Below, one piece after another: positions 44,448-53,994 of a stretch of DNA of 64,000 bases. The first letter of the stretch is position 1, and each line of letters begins with the position of its first letter. Below the pieces are notes generated by a model. It had not been told where the DNA came from and did no database searches. It worked only from the letters and a program-made list of their open reading frames with translations. The DNA comes from Methanobacterium_D oryzae (GTDB lineage Archaea; Methanobacteriota; Methanobacteria; Methanobacteriales; Methanobacteriaceae): positions 434,001-498,000 of the forward strand of contig NZ_JBNPXC010000002.1 of NCBI RefSeq assembly GCF_050433505.1, written 5' to 3'. Position numbers and translations under genes: made by a program.

Positions 44448-45113
44448 TTATAATAGCCCTTTATTTTTTAGAATTTCAAGAGGATTATCACGTAATATCT
44501 CTAAAATATATTTTGCAGGTATTCCTGCACCTAATGCTAATTTATGGGCAGTTTCATAGGATATTATATCATCTGGCGAATGTGTATCTGTATCAAGGAC
44601 TAAATTTGCTCCAACTTCCAAGGCCACCTTTGCAACGTGACCATTTGAAAGACTATGTCCTTTCCGTGCACTAATTTCAAGAGCAATGTCATTTTCTTTT
44701 GCAATTTCTGCTTCTTCGTAAGTAATAAGGCCGGGATGAGCTAATATATCAACTTCTGGGCAGTTAACAGCAGCCATATTAGTTCCTTCAATTACAGGTT
44801 CTACCAATGTTTCTCCATGTACAACTACGATTTCAGCTCCAAGTTTCCGCGCTTTACTTGCAAGTTTACCAATTATTTCAGCAGGAGCGTGAGTTATTTC
44901 AGCTCCAGGAATTACTTCAATGTTCCAATTGCTTTTTATATCTAATATAACATCTCTAATTCGTCTAACACAATCCATATTGGACGCATCAACATGATCT
45001 GTTATTGCAATTGCTTCATGATTCAATACACTTGCTCTTCTTGCAATTTCCGAAGGTAAAAGTTCTCCGTCGCTGAATATACTGTGCATATGAAGGTCTA
45101 TTCTTTTGTTTAT
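44448..45113 (-). CDS. PHP domain phosphoesterase with a likely ATA start
   Basis: PHP/histidinol-phosphatase-like metal hydrolase of about 222 residues, with ITDHVDASN, GAEITHAP, VVHGETL, ILAHPGLI and LDTDTHSPDD. The first ATG (45089) would cut inside the metal motif DLHMHS, whose first His lies upstream of it. In frame upstream there is no ATG, GTG or TTG before a stop. An ATA at 45111-45113 sits 7 bases from a strong SD and gives the N-terminus (M)NKRIDLHMHS. So I extend the gene to 45113. It is either a rare AUA start or an ATG changed by mutation or error. Confidence 0.82.
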   Translation of the reverse strand: MNKRIDLHMHSIFSDGELLPSEIARRASVLNHEAIAITDHVDASNMDCVRRIRDVILDIKSNWNIEVIPGAEITHAPAEIIGKLASKARKLGAEIVVVHGETLVEPVIEGTNMAAVNCPEVDILAHPGLITYEEAEIAKENDIALEISARKGHSLSNGHVAKVALEVGANLVLDTDTHSPDDIISYETAHKLALGAGIPAKYILEILRDNPLEILKNKGLL

Positions 45114-45120
45114 TTTAGTT

Positions 45121-45128
45121 CCCTCCTT
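45121..45128 (-). promoter_or_regulatory. Strong SD that sets the PHP start
   Basis: AAGGAGGG on the minus strand, 7 bases before the ATA at 45113 but 31 bases before the first ATG, which is far too distant. This decides the start choice. Confidence 0.7.
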
Positions 45129-45287
45129 AATCCATTAAAGTATAGTTAATGTTATTTTAGAAGTTGAAATATTAAATATGAATATTCAAACTATTTTATG
45201 TATTTATTATCAAATAGCATATTAATATAGTGATAAAGATGAAAGTTCAATTTTATGTTTTTATTCAAAATTTATTAAGGTGTTAAA

Positions 45288-46160
45288 ATGAAATGTTCAG
45301 TTTTCGTTCCTTCTCATATTACTGGATTTTTTGAAATAATAGATAATGATAATCCCCTTAAAAAAGGATCCCGTGGTGCTGGAGTTGTAATGGATAAAGG
45401 TGTAATAACTAAAGTTAAGATTACTGGTGGAAAGGGTATAAAAATTAGAATTAATGGAAAAAAAGACCCTAAGAACATTACAATAACTGAAAAAACATTG
45501 GAGCTCTTGAAAAAAGATTTCGACTTGGAAAATAAAAAAATTGAGATTGAACATGAAGTACAAGTGCCAATTGGGGCAGGGTTCGGAACTTCAGCTGCAT
45601 TTGCCCTTGGAACATCACTGGGAATTTCTAATATCCTTGATTTACCTTTTACATTTAATAAAGCTGCACAAATAGCCCATACAGCAGAAATTAAGATGCA
45701 AAGTGGACTCGGAGATTTAATGGGTGAAATATATGGAGGAATTCCCTTAAGGATCAAAGAAGGAGCTCCAGGTATTGGAATCATTGATAAAATTGTTTTA
45801 AGGGAAACTGATGATATTTTTGTTATTTCAAAAACATTTGGTGAGATAAAAACTGCAGATATAATTGCAAATCCAGTTTACAAGGCAAAAATCAATGAGA
45901 TGGGAAGAAATTTACTACAACAACTAATAAGAGATCCTAAACCTGAAAAATTTATGGAATTATCTAAAAAATTTGCAGAAAATACTGGACTTATGAGCAA
46001 TGAAGTTAAAAATGCAATTGAAGTTCTTGAAAATGAAACAATGGGAGTGTCCATGGCTATGCTTGGAAATACCGTATTTGCATTATCTAAAAATCAAGAA
46101 ACTAGTTTAGATGATGTAATAATAAGTAAAATAAATCATGAGGGATGTAAATTCATTTAA
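45288..46160 (+). CDS. Pantoate kinase
   Basis: GHMP kinase of archaeal coenzyme A synthesis: phosphorylates pantoate to 4-phosphopantoate. 290 residues, with CSVFVPSHITGFFEI, the GHMP ATP loop PIGAGFGTSAAFALGTS, and GLGDLMGEIYGGIPLR. It has a strong AAGGTG site before the ATG. Archaea use this kinase with phosphopantothenate synthetase in place of PanC/PanK. Divergent from the PHP gene. Confidence 0.88.
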   Translation: MKCSVFVPSHITGFFEIIDNDNPLKKGSRGAGVVMDKGVITKVKITGGKGIKIRINGKKDPKNITITEKTLELLKKDFDLENKKIEIEHEVQVPIGAGFGTSAAFALGTSLGISNILDLPFTFNKAAQIAHTAEIKMQSGLGDLMGEIYGGIPLRIKEGAPGIGIIDKIVLRETDDIFVISKTFGEIKTADIIANPVYKAKINEMGRNLLQQLIRDPKPEKFMELSKKFAENTGLMSNEVKNAIEVLENETMGVSMAMLGNTVFALSKNQETSLDDVIISKINHEGCKFI

Positions 46161-46347
46161 TATGTATCGTCAATTATTTAACTCCTATTGTGTAAATTAT
46201 AATTAAAATAATCATTAAAATCAGTATTCTAAGTAATATAAAAGATATCTACCAATTCATAATAAAAATTATCTTAAAACTTCATAATAAATATTTGCAA
46301 AAAAGTAATCATTCTTGAATTTTATAAAATATATGGATAATATTTGA

Positions 46348-47139
46348 TTATTTGGAATATTTTACATCTTCAATTACGTAATTTATTCCCTCTTCATCAA
46401 GTTTTTTTGTAATACTCTTGGTCATATTTCCGACTGCAAAAACCAGCACGTTTAACCCTCTTTTTGCTGCAGCCACTGTTGAATGTGGTGTTGCAAATTC
46501 AAAATCAGGTTTAATATTTAATTTATCAGTTACAACCCTTGATACGGTTCCCATTATCCCAACTTTATCAAAACCCTTTTTATATATCTTCAGAATTTTG
46601 TTTAAATCACTGGCCCTTGACCCTCCACGATTTATAACTGGAAGTTTTATTATAGTCACAGAACCATGCTTAAGGTCTATAATTCCATTTAATTTGATTA
46701 ATGCGACATCTTCACCTTTTTCTGCATCTTGGAGAACTTCTGCATACGCTGATGTTTCGTCCTTTGTTGCATAAAGAGTCCCTTTTTCCATTTTAAGCCA
46801 TACTTCCTCGCCAGCTTTTAACTTTTCCTTTGCTATGGCGGGCCATATAGATTTATAAGTATTCATAGTTTCAGAAACTTCATCAGCATATTTCCTAAGG
46901 TCAGAAGCTTCTTTTTTAAGTTTTTCAATTCCTCGCTTTGTTATGTGATATCGTGCGCTGTCTTCTCTGATTTCTACAAAGCCTTCATCTGTTAAGCTTT
47001 TAATATTTTCTGAAACTGCTTGAATAGTTATTCCCAGTTTTTCAGCAATATCCTTTTGTCTTAAATGTGGCTGCTGTTTTGCAATTTCAGCAAGTATCTG
47101 GAATCTTGTAAGTTCTCCTTTTTTTTTGAATACCTTCAT
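46348..47139 (-). CDS. Winged-helix transcriptional regulator
   Basis: 263 residues. N-terminal HTH (about 10-70; RFQILAEIAKQQPHLRQKDIAEKLGITIQAVSE read in two parts, then LTDEGFVEIREDSARYHITKRG). A C-terminal domain of about 170 residues follows, with KHGSVTIIKLPVINRGGSRAS and FEFATPHSTVAAAKRGLNVL, conserved in methanogen homologues but without known ligand. It could bind a small molecule. It lies 36 bases after the RecJ-like gene on the same strand. Confidence 0.82.
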   Translation of the reverse strand: MKVFKKKGELTRFQILAEIAKQQPHLRQKDIAEKLGITIQAVSENIKSLTDEGFVEIREDSARYHITKRGIEKLKKEASDLRKYADEVSETMNTYKSIWPAIAKEKLKAGEEVWLKMEKGTLYATKDETSAYAEVLQDAEKGEDVALIKLNGIIDLKHGSVTIIKLPVINRGGSRASDLNKILKIYKKGFDKVGIMGTVSRVVTDKLNIKPDFEFATPHSTVAAAKRGLNVLVFAVGNMTKSITKKLDEEGINYVIEDVKYSK

Positions 47140-47175
47140 TTATTCACCCAAAAAATAGAATTAATATTTTAGTTA

Positions 47176-48585
47176 TTAGATTTTTCCATTCAAATACTCA
47201 TTCAATAAGTTTAAGAATTTATCCATATTTTCATCTGGAATATAAGCTCCACAGGCAACAGAATGACCCCCACCATTACCTTCAACTTTAGCTGCTATTT
47301 TCCTGATTATATTTCCAAAATGAATTCCATCATAAGCTAAAAGACGTGAACACCTTAAAGATACTTTTATTCCATCAGAATCTTCACCAACAGGTGTAAA
47401 ACCTATAATTGGTTTTCTCCAATCACCATAACTAAGGATCATACCTGCAACGGTTCCTATTACTTCACTTTTTATTTCACTACCTTCAAAATACTGTAAA
47501 TTCTTTAAATGGACAATTCTATCATCTTTCTGTACCCAATCCATTTTTTGGGCAAGATATCTTCGATGCTCAAGTGCAAGCTGATCCATTTCATCTAATG
47601 CAATTCCTCTATCGCCTTTTAAAACACTCAATGCAATATCTGGATGTTTATGACGACTACATGCATTAACTGCTGTTGAAAACTCACTTGCATCTCTAAG
47701 CGGAGAATATTTGATTTCTTCTAAAAATTCATATGATTCTCCTGCGATAAGTTTGGGGACGTGTTTTATATATTTTTGTGGAACTTCACGGCTTAACATC
47801 CTTACAAGCTCAGAAAATATTTTAGTTTTTTCGCCATCTGTTAAATCAGATAAAACTCTTGCTTTCTTTCCATTTTTAGTGGGAATTCCAAGCTTATTAA
47901 GCATATGAATACATTCAGTTCTATTATTTGTTATGGGAAGATTTACATCTCCAAAATATGAAAGCGCGACGAATATGGGTCTTGTTTGCCTTCCATAAAT
48001 TGAAAGATCATTTATAGAATTTACAAGCTTACTTTGAACGCTATCAGTGAGAATATTTCTATTTAAACCAACTAATTTTCCAGATAAACTGTTCTGCATG
48101 TCACCTATAGCACTTAAGACTCCTAACCAGCTTAAATCATAGAATCCAAAAGTACGTGCAAGTAAATATGACATACCTCCACCAGATACTTCATATGATC
48201 CATCCATTCCATAATAATGTGGGTTTACTTCTAAAAATTCTCCAGATTTATGATTATCATAAATCATAGGCCTTAAAGGAGGATGGTGATCTAGAATAAG
48301 TATTTTGGAAGAAGATTTTCCTAATTTATCTACATTTTGACCAGAGCCAAGATCAGAAAATATTGTAAGCTCATTTTTAATTTCTAAATTATCTATCTTA
48401 TCTAATGTAATGAATTCAACTTCATGATCTTTTTCTAATCTATCAAGCATTGAAGAAAGTATTGCACCCGCTGTAATTCCATCACAATCAATATGACTGT
48501 AGATTTGGATATCTTCAGCTTCATTGACCATTTCATGAGCTTTCCTAAAAGCCTTTTTCATCAAGTCAAATTTTTTTGTTTCCAT
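47176..48585 (-). CDS. DHH family phosphoesterase, archaeal RecJ-like
   Basis: 469 residues. DHH domain motifs: IYSHIDCDGITAGAIL, TIFSDLGSGQ and ILDHHPPLRPM. C-terminal DHHA1 domain with VEGNGGGHSVACGAY. This is the layout of archaeal RecJ-like nucleases (GAN/RecJ relatives), which act with GINS at replication forks or in repair. Which one it is cannot be read from sequence. GGAG/AGGA site before the ATG. Confidence 0.88.
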   Translation of the reverse strand: METKKFDLMKKAFRKAHEMVNEAEDIQIYSHIDCDGITAGAILSSMLDRLEKDHEVEFITLDKIDNLEIKNELTIFSDLGSGQNVDKLGKSSSKILILDHHPPLRPMIYDNHKSGEFLEVNPHYYGMDGSYEVSGGGMSYLLARTFGFYDLSWLGVLSAIGDMQNSLSGKLVGLNRNILTDSVQSKLVNSINDLSIYGRQTRPIFVALSYFGDVNLPITNNRTECIHMLNKLGIPTKNGKKARVLSDLTDGEKTKIFSELVRMLSREVPQKYIKHVPKLIAGESYEFLEEIKYSPLRDASEFSTAVNACSRHKHPDIALSVLKGDRGIALDEMDQLALEHRRYLAQKMDWVQKDDRIVHLKNLQYFEGSEIKSEVIGTVAGMILSYGDWRKPIIGFTPVGEDSDGIKVSLRCSRLLAYDGIHFGNIIRKIAAKVEGNGGGHSVACGAYIPDENMDKFLNLLNEYLNGKI

Positions 48586-48699
48586 TCCTTTGCTCCACTA
48601 ATGATCATTAATTAAATGAATTATAAAAAGTATAAATTAATTTTTATGATTAAAATATGGAATTATCTATAAATAAATATAATGAATTAATATAAAAAA

Positions 48700-48972
48700 T
48701 TATGATCTAATTCCTTTAATCATGTTACTTATCTTTACTAAAATCTCTTTTTTAGCCATATTTTTATCTACAACTACTCTACCTGACTTCTCCCACCATG
48801 AACGAGAGTAAGATTTACCATTTTCAACCTCAGGGTTTAACCCGAGTTTTCTTGCTGCATTTGAGATTTCTCTTAATTTTGGAGAAGGTACTGCATTTTC
48901 CTTAGAAACCCTTCTACCTTCTTTTTTTGCTTTTTCAGAGTCAATATAAGCAGGCCATATTATTGTTCTCAT
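48700..48972 (-). CDS. Signal recognition particle subunit SRP19
   Basis: Binds SRP RNA and helps SRP54 assembly for membrane targeting. 90 residues from the ATG at 48972 (MRTIIWPAYIDS); GAGGA lies 7 bases before it. An ATG at 48978 is too close to the SD. Typical features are KEGRRVSKENAV and the C-terminal SRSWWEKSGRVVVD. It is cotranscribed with hemD, nearly touching it. Confidence 0.94.
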   Translation of the reverse strand: MRTIIWPAYIDSEKAKKEGRRVSKENAVPSPKLREISNAARKLGLNPEVENGKSYSRSWWEKSGRVVVDKNMAKKEILVKISNMIKGIRS

Positions 48973-48974
48973 AA

Positions 48975-49763
48975 TCATTCCTCTGAGTTATTCATCACTT
49001 CTACTAATTTATCCAGCATATCTTTAAATGTATAAACTTCAGGCATTATAGGATCAATTTTATAAGCATCAAGCACTTTTTTGGTTATAGGACCAATAGC
49101 TGCAACTAAAACCTCTTCATTTTGTAATATATCTAAAATTCCATCTTTATTTTCTTCTTTAGCAATTTTAACAAGATTTTTCACAGTTAATGGGCTTGTA
49201 AACATTATAATGTCAATTTCTTTCTTTAGAATATCATCAATAAGTTCATAAATCTTTGATTTATCATCAGGCATTTCAGATTTATATGCATCTGCAAGAA
49301 TAACTTCCGCGCCTCTATTTTGAAGTCCATGTGGAAGGGTGTATCTTGCAACCATTGTTCTTGGAAGGCCTATTCTCATTCCTTTAACATCAAATTTCTC
49401 AAATGCTTCGAGCATTCCTTCTGCAGTGTAATTATCAGGGATTAAATCAGCTTTTATGTGGTATTTATCCAGAATTTCCCCGGTTTTAGGACCAATGACT
49501 GCAATTTTTAGATTTTCAGCACTTTTAATGTCATTACAATATTTAAAAAATGCTTCAATTGCTCTTGGAGATGTGAATATAAGCCAGTCCAGTTCATTTT
49601 TCATTTTACATAAATTTATCATTTCATCTGGTTTGGAATCTTTAAGTTCAATAGTAGGGGTTACAATTGGGATTGCACCATAGGATTTTACCATTTCAAC
49701 TGAATCTTGAGCTCTTTCAGCTGGTCTTGTTATTACAATTCTTTTACCTTCTAAGCCCTTCAT
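48975..49763 (-). CDS. hemD: Uroporphyrinogen-III synthase
   Basis: Closes hydroxymethylbilane to uroporphyrinogen III, the branch point to siroheme, cobamides and coenzyme F430. 262 residues in two HemD lobes: GKRIVITRPAERAQDS, WLIFTSPRAIEAF, IAVIGPKTGEIL, and IIMFTSPLTVKNL, VAAIGPITKKVLDAY. Sequence conservation in this family is low but these stretches are diagnostic. It starts 3 bases after cobA. Confidence 0.93.
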   Translation of the reverse strand: MKGLEGKRIVITRPAERAQDSVEMVKSYGAIPIVTPTIELKDSKPDEMINLCKMKNELDWLIFTSPRAIEAFFKYCNDIKSAENLKIAVIGPKTGEILDKYHIKADLIPDNYTAEGMLEAFEKFDVKGMRIGLPRTMVARYTLPHGLQNRGAEVILADAYKSEMPDDKSKIYELIDDILKKEIDIIMFTSPLTVKNLVKIAKEENKDGILDILQNEEVLVAAIGPITKKVLDAYKIDPIMPEVYTFKDMLDKLVEVMNNSEE

Positions 49764-49766
49764 AAT

Positions 49767-50480
49767 TTAACCTTCGATTTGGTTTATTTCTTTATATATA
49801 TCAACAACATGCCCAATAATTACTAAAGCAGGTGGTTTAATGTCTTTTTCAGTTATATTTTCCAGTGTACCAGTAATTATTCTCTGCCCTTCCATGGTGC
49901 CTTTTTCAATTACACATACTGGGGTACTTGGATCTTTATATTTCATAATTTCAGAGGTATTTTCAGCTAAATTACCAATACCCATTAATATTATAATTGT
50001 ATCTGCTGTAAAATCCCATTTCACCTGTTTTTTAGATTTTGTTGGGTCTTCATGACCAGTAACTATTGTAAATGATGTTGCAACAGCTCTGTGGGTAACT
50101 GGAAGTCCAATTGTTGTAGGAACTCCAATAGCAGAAGTGACACCTGGAATTAGCTCAAATGGAATTCTTTCTTCATGGAGAGCAAGGATTTCTTCGCCAC
50201 CTCTTCCAAATACAAAAGGATCTCCTCCTTTAAGTCTTACAACAATATTATTTTCTTTTGCTTCTTTTAAAAGAATTTCATTAATTTCATCCTGCGTTTT
50301 AGAGTGATGTCCTGCTTGTTTTCCTACATAAATCAGCTTTGCACCTTCTGCATACTTTAAAATCTCTTCATTTGCGAGTTTGTCATAAAGTACAACTTCT
50401 GCTTTTTTTAATGCATTTATGGCTTTAAGAGTGATTAATTCTGGATCTCCGGGTCCAGCTCCTACTAAATAGACTACCAT
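49767..50480 (-). CDS. cobA: Uroporphyrinogen-III C-methyltransferase
   Basis: Makes precorrin-2 from uroporphyrinogen III with two SAM-dependent methylations. 237 residues with VYLVGAGPGDPELITLKA, VLYDKLAN, VGKQAGHH, VRLKGGDPFVFGRGGEE, PGVTSAIGVP and GLPVTHR. It has no fused HemD or CysG domains. GGTGA precedes the ATG. First gene of the unit cobA-hemD-SRP19, feeding cobamide and F430 synthesis. Confidence 0.96.
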   Translation of the reverse strand: MVVYLVGAGPGDPELITLKAINALKKAEVVLYDKLANEEILKYAEGAKLIYVGKQAGHHSKTQDEINEILLKEAKENNIVVRLKGGDPFVFGRGGEEILALHEERIPFELIPGVTSAIGVPTTIGLPVTHRAVATSFTIVTGHEDPTKSKKQVKWDFTADTIIILMGIGNLAENTSEIMKYKDPSTPVCVIEKGTMEGQRIITGTLENITEKDIKPPALVIIGHVVDIYKEINQIEG

Positions 50481-50532
50481 ATATTCACCGTTTAATCTGT
50501 ATAATCTTAAAAAAATGATTAATTTGAGTTAT

Positions 50533-51189
50533 TTAAGATTTAAATTTAACTATTCCTTTGAAAAACTTCAAACCATCATCTGAACCTAAAACTGCTTCTG
50601 AAGCCCTTTCTGGATGGGGCATAACAGCGCATATAAGTCCTGTTTCATCGCAAACTCCTGTTATACCCTCTATTGAACCGTTTGGATTTTCACCCTCAAA
50701 TTTCAGCACAATCTGATCCTGGTCATGTAGTTTTTCAATTTCTTCATTGTAATATCTACCTTCAGCATGAGCTATTGGCATTTTTATAACTTCTCCTTTT
50801 TTATATAGACTTGTAAAAGGAGTTCGTGTTGTTGTAACTTTTAATTCAGCTCTTTCGCAAATAAATTGGGCGTTTTTATTATTTGTGAATACTCCTGGAA
50901 CTAGACCTACTTCTCCTAGTATTTGAGCACCGTTACATATTCCGAGCACTGGTTTTTCTTCTTTAACTACTTGTTTTATTCCATCTATAACTGGAGTTAT
51001 ACTTGCTATTGCTCCAGCCCTTAGGTAATCTCCATAAGAAAAACCACCGGGAATTACAATGGCATCGAAATTGGTTAAATCTTTTTGATTCCACCAAACA
51101 TAATCTGGTTCTCCACCAGCAAGTTCTAGCGCATGATATACATCCCTATCACAGTTTGAACCAGGAAAACGTATGATTCCTACTTTCAT
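50533..51189 (-). CDS. purQ: Phosphoribosylformylglycinamidine synthase subunit PurQ
   Basis: Glutaminase subunit of FGAM synthase in purine synthesis; supplies ammonia to PurL. 218 residues with VGIIRFPGSNCDRD, VIPGGFSYGDYLRAGAIA, the nucleophile Cys in GICNGAQILGE, and the His/Glu pair in MPHPERASE. It forms a unit with purS, 19 bases upstream. purL is not in the window. Confidence 0.96.
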   Translation of the reverse strand: MKVGIIRFPGSNCDRDVYHALELAGGEPDYVWWNQKDLTNFDAIVIPGGFSYGDYLRAGAIASITPVIDGIKQVVKEEKPVLGICNGAQILGEVGLVPGVFTNNKNAQFICERAELKVTTTRTPFTSLYKKGEVIKMPIAHAEGRYYNEEIEKLHDQDQIVLKFEGENPNGSIEGITGVCDETGLICAVMPHPERASEAVLGSDDGLKFFKGIVKFKS

Positions 51190-51208
51190 TATTCATTCCT
51201 CTTTAATA

Positions 51209-51463
51209 TTATTCATTAGTTGGATTTATTTTTATCTCATAATCATGGATTACTGGATTACAGAGAAGTCTTTGACACATATCATCTACTTCTTCTCTTG
51301 CAATCTTTTCATCTTCTTCATTAAGTGTAAATTTAATTATTTCAATAGTATCTGTTCCTTCTACATCATATCCTAAAAGAGCAAGAGCTCTTTGAATTGT
51401 TGAAGCTTCTGGATTTAACATGCCTTTTTTTAGACTTATTTTAACTTCAGCGTCATATTTCAT
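51209..51463 (-). CDS. purS: Phosphoribosylformylglycinamidine synthase subunit PurS
   Basis: Small subunit that joins PurQ to PurL. 84 residues, the usual length: VKISLKKGMLNPEASTIQRA, LGYDVEGTD and DMCQRLLCNPVIHDYEI. A clean GGTGATAAA site precedes the ATG. Confidence 0.95.
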   Translation of the reverse strand: MKYDAEVKISLKKGMLNPEASTIQRALALLGYDVEGTDTIEIIKFTLNEEDEKIAREEVDDMCQRLLCNPVIHDYEIKINPTNE

Positions 51464-51707
51464 TTTATCACCAAAATAATAAATTTAATAAATAAAGGTT
51501 ATTTTTTTATCCTTAAATTATTGTCCATACTTATTATATTTTATCTAAAAATTATATAAAGAACTGTATATTTTATAATCCAAATGAGTCATGATAAATC
51601 TTAAGTTCCAAATTTTTATCTTTTTTTATTTAATATGGTTCTAAATCTTTCTGTATGTTCAAATACAATTTAACTGTCTAAATTATCTTATTAGAATATT
51701 ATATATT

Positions 51708-52028
51708 TCAATAAATAGAATTAACACATTCTGAACTATTGTATCTAACTGTATTTTGAGCTAATTTATTGATATTTAATTTAAAATCATAAAATAATGG
51801 CTTTTTAGATCCTAAAAATGTTTTAACGTTTACTATTAAAGTATTATTAAAAATATTGTAAGTATTATTGAATTCCCAATATTTTTTTGGCCAATTTAGG
51901 GCTTCTATCCCATTTCTTGATTTAATGTTGTCTCCAATTCTATAACAACTTTTGGTTAATGTTTTTTCATATACTCTTGCTTTACCTTGGTATATTAGGT
52001 TTTTAATGATAATAATTATGTTATTCAA
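51708..52028 (-). CDS. Hypothetical protein, possibly a truncated gene
   Basis: 106 codons from TTG. The only SD-like bases touch the TTG, so translation is doubtful. The middle looks like real protein (YRIGDNIKSRNGIEALNWPKKYWEF, shown in part as ALNWPKKYWEF) and has the feel of a secreted beta-rich domain, but there is no signal peptide. It may be the remains of a longer secreted protein. It lies between purS and glmS, divergent from glmS. No family recognised. Confidence 0.4.
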   Translation of the reverse strand: MNNIIIIIKNLIYQGKARVYEKTLTKSCYRIGDNIKSRNGIEALNWPKKYWEFNNTYNIFNNTLIVNVKTFLGSKKPLFYDFKLNINKLAQNTVRYNSSECVNSIY

Positions 52029-52141
52029 TTCCTTTTAGTTAGTATTAAATACTTATATATTACATATTAAACTACAATGAATGGTATTATAATTATTTGA
52101 TTATAAAATTGATAAATTAACAGGTAAAATATTATCGTAGA

Positions 52142-52153
52142 CACCTTTTGGTG
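52142..52153 (+). promoter_or_regulatory. Hairpin that could hide the glmS ribosome site
   Basis: CACC-TTTT-GGTG, with the right arm being the SD (GGTGA) 5 bases before the glmS ATG. The stem is only 4 bp, so it may be too weak to matter alone. Confidence 0.35.
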
Positions 52154-52158
52154 AAATT

Positions 52159-53937
52159 ATGTGTGGAATAATAGGATGTATATTAGACAATAAAAAAGCG
52201 GCACCAATACTTTTAGATTGTGTGAGTCGATTAGAATACAGAGGTTATGATTCTGTAGGTATTGCAACGTCAGGTAGTGAAATAAAAATTAAAAAAGATA
52301 AAGGAAAAATTGAAGATGTTCATAAAAATTTAAAATTAACTGATTTACCAGGAGCAAGGGGGATAGCTCATGTAAGATGGGCAACACATGGATTACCTAC
52401 AAAAGAGAATGCTCATCCTCACACAGATTGTAAAAATAAGATAGCTGTAGTTCATAACGGAATTATCGAAAATTATAAAGAATTAAAAAGCAAGCTTGAA
52501 GATGAAGGTCATATATTTAAATCTGATACAGATACGGAAGTAATTCCACACCTTATTGAAAAATATATGGATGAAGGAAATGATTTAGAATCTGCAACAA
52601 GACTTGCTATTGGAAATTTAAAAGGTTCATATGCTATAGCAGCAATATCTGATGATGAACCAAATAAAGTCATTGGAGCAAGAAAAGAAAGTCCCCTTAT
52701 TGTAGGGAAGGGTGAAAATGAATATTTTATAGCTTCAGATGCTCCAGCTATATTACACCATACCAATAAGGTTATTTACCTTGAAGATCATGAAATGGTA
52801 ATCTTAAATGAGGATGGAATATTAATAAAAGATTCTGAAGGTCATGAAATTCAAAAAGAAGTATTTACAATTGATTGGACTCCAGATATGGCTGAAAAAG
52901 GTGGTTTTGATCATTTCATGTTAAAAGAAATTCATGAACAACCAGAAGCAGTTAAAAACACTCTTCTTGAGTCTTCAGAAATCGAAAAAATTGTTAAAGA
53001 TTTCCCAAAATTCAACAGAATATGTTTTGTAGCTTGTGGAACTTCTTATCATGCATCACTCACTGGTAAATATCTATTTGAAAAATTAGTTGGTATTCCA
53101 ACAGATGTTACTTTAGCTTCAGAATTTGAATATTCTGCAGATACTTTAGATGAAAATACTCTTGTAATACTTATAACACAGTCTGGAGAGACTGCAGATA
53201 CGCTTAAAGCACTCAGATTAGTTAATCATAAGGCTAAAACTCTTGCAATTGTAAATGTACTTGGAAGTACTATAACAAGAGAAGCTGAATATGTTGTTTA
53301 CACAAGAGCAGGCCCTGAAATTGGTGTAGCTGCAACAAAGACTTATTTGGCTCAATTAACAGCAATATATCTTCTTGCAATTCATATGGGTGGAAAAAAA
53401 GAACTTTTAGAAAAATTAAACAAAATTCCAAGTTATATGAAAAGTTCGCTCCAAAAAGAAGAACATATTAAAGAAATAGCACAAAAATATAGGGATGCCC
53501 AAGATTTCTTCTTTATTGGAAGAGGCTTTTCTTATCCTACAGCCATGGAAGGTGCATTAAAACTTAAAGAAATTACATATATTCATGCTGAAGGCTATGC
53601 TTCAGGAGAATTAAAACACGGTCCATTAGCACTTATTGATGATGGGGTACCTGTTGTTGCAGTTGTACCTCCTGGTAGGAGTCATGATAAAACTTTAAGC
53701 AATGTTGAAGAAGTAAAAGCAAGAGGAGCTCATGTAATTGGTCTTGGTTCATCATTAGATGATGATTTAAAGGCAGAAGTTCATGATCTAATTGAATTTG
53801 ATGATGAAATTGATGAAATGTTCTCATCCATACCTTATGTCATTCCATTACAGCTTTTATCCTATTATATTAGTGTAATGAAAGGAATTGACCCTGATAA
53901 GCCTAAAAATCTTGCTAAATGCGTTACAGTTGAGTAA
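52159..53937 (+). CDS. glmS: Glutamine--fructose-6-phosphate aminotransferase (isomerizing)
   Basis: Makes glucosamine 6-phosphate, the entry to UDP-GlcNAc for pseudomurein and surface glycans. 592 residues. N-terminal glutaminase with catalytic Cys after the start Met (MCGIIGCI), YRGYDSVG and HVRWATHG. Two SIS sugar-isomerase domains follow, with ACGTSYHASL, ITQSGETADTLKAL, EFEYS, and GRGFSYPTAMEGALKLKE, EGYASGELKHGP. The end is the conserved NLAKCVTVE. Monocistronic. Confidence 0.97.
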   Translation: MCGIIGCILDNKKAAPILLDCVSRLEYRGYDSVGIATSGSEIKIKKDKGKIEDVHKNLKLTDLPGARGIAHVRWATHGLPTKENAHPHTDCKNKIAVVHNGIIENYKELKSKLEDEGHIFKSDTDTEVIPHLIEKYMDEGNDLESATRLAIGNLKGSYAIAAISDDEPNKVIGARKESPLIVGKGENEYFIASDAPAILHHTNKVIYLEDHEMVILNEDGILIKDSEGHEIQKEVFTIDWTPDMAEKGGFDHFMLKEIHEQPEAVKNTLLESSEIEKIVKDFPKFNRICFVACGTSYHASLTGKYLFEKLVGIPTDVTLASEFEYSADTLDENTLVILITQSGETADTLKALRLVNHKAKTLAIVNVLGSTITREAEYVVYTRAGPEIGVAATKTYLAQLTAIYLLAIHMGGKKELLEKLNKIPSYMKSSLQKEEHIKEIAQKYRDAQDFFFIGRGFSYPTAMEGALKLKEITYIHAEGYASGELKHGPLALIDDGVPVVAVVPPGRSHDKTLSNVEEVKARGAHVIGLGSSLDDDLKAEVHDLIEFDDEIDEMFSSIPYVIPLQLLSYYISVMKGIDPDKPKNLAKCVTVE

Positions 53938-53994
53938 AATTAATTCTAATTTTTTCTTTAAAAATTAAGATAGGTACTTAAGTTATTTCAATTT

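Noticed and set aside
45297..45784. Two minus-strand frames over the pantoate kinase gene
   Set aside because: Pantoate kinase is well supported on the plus strand; these are shadows rich in Ile/Phe/Ser.
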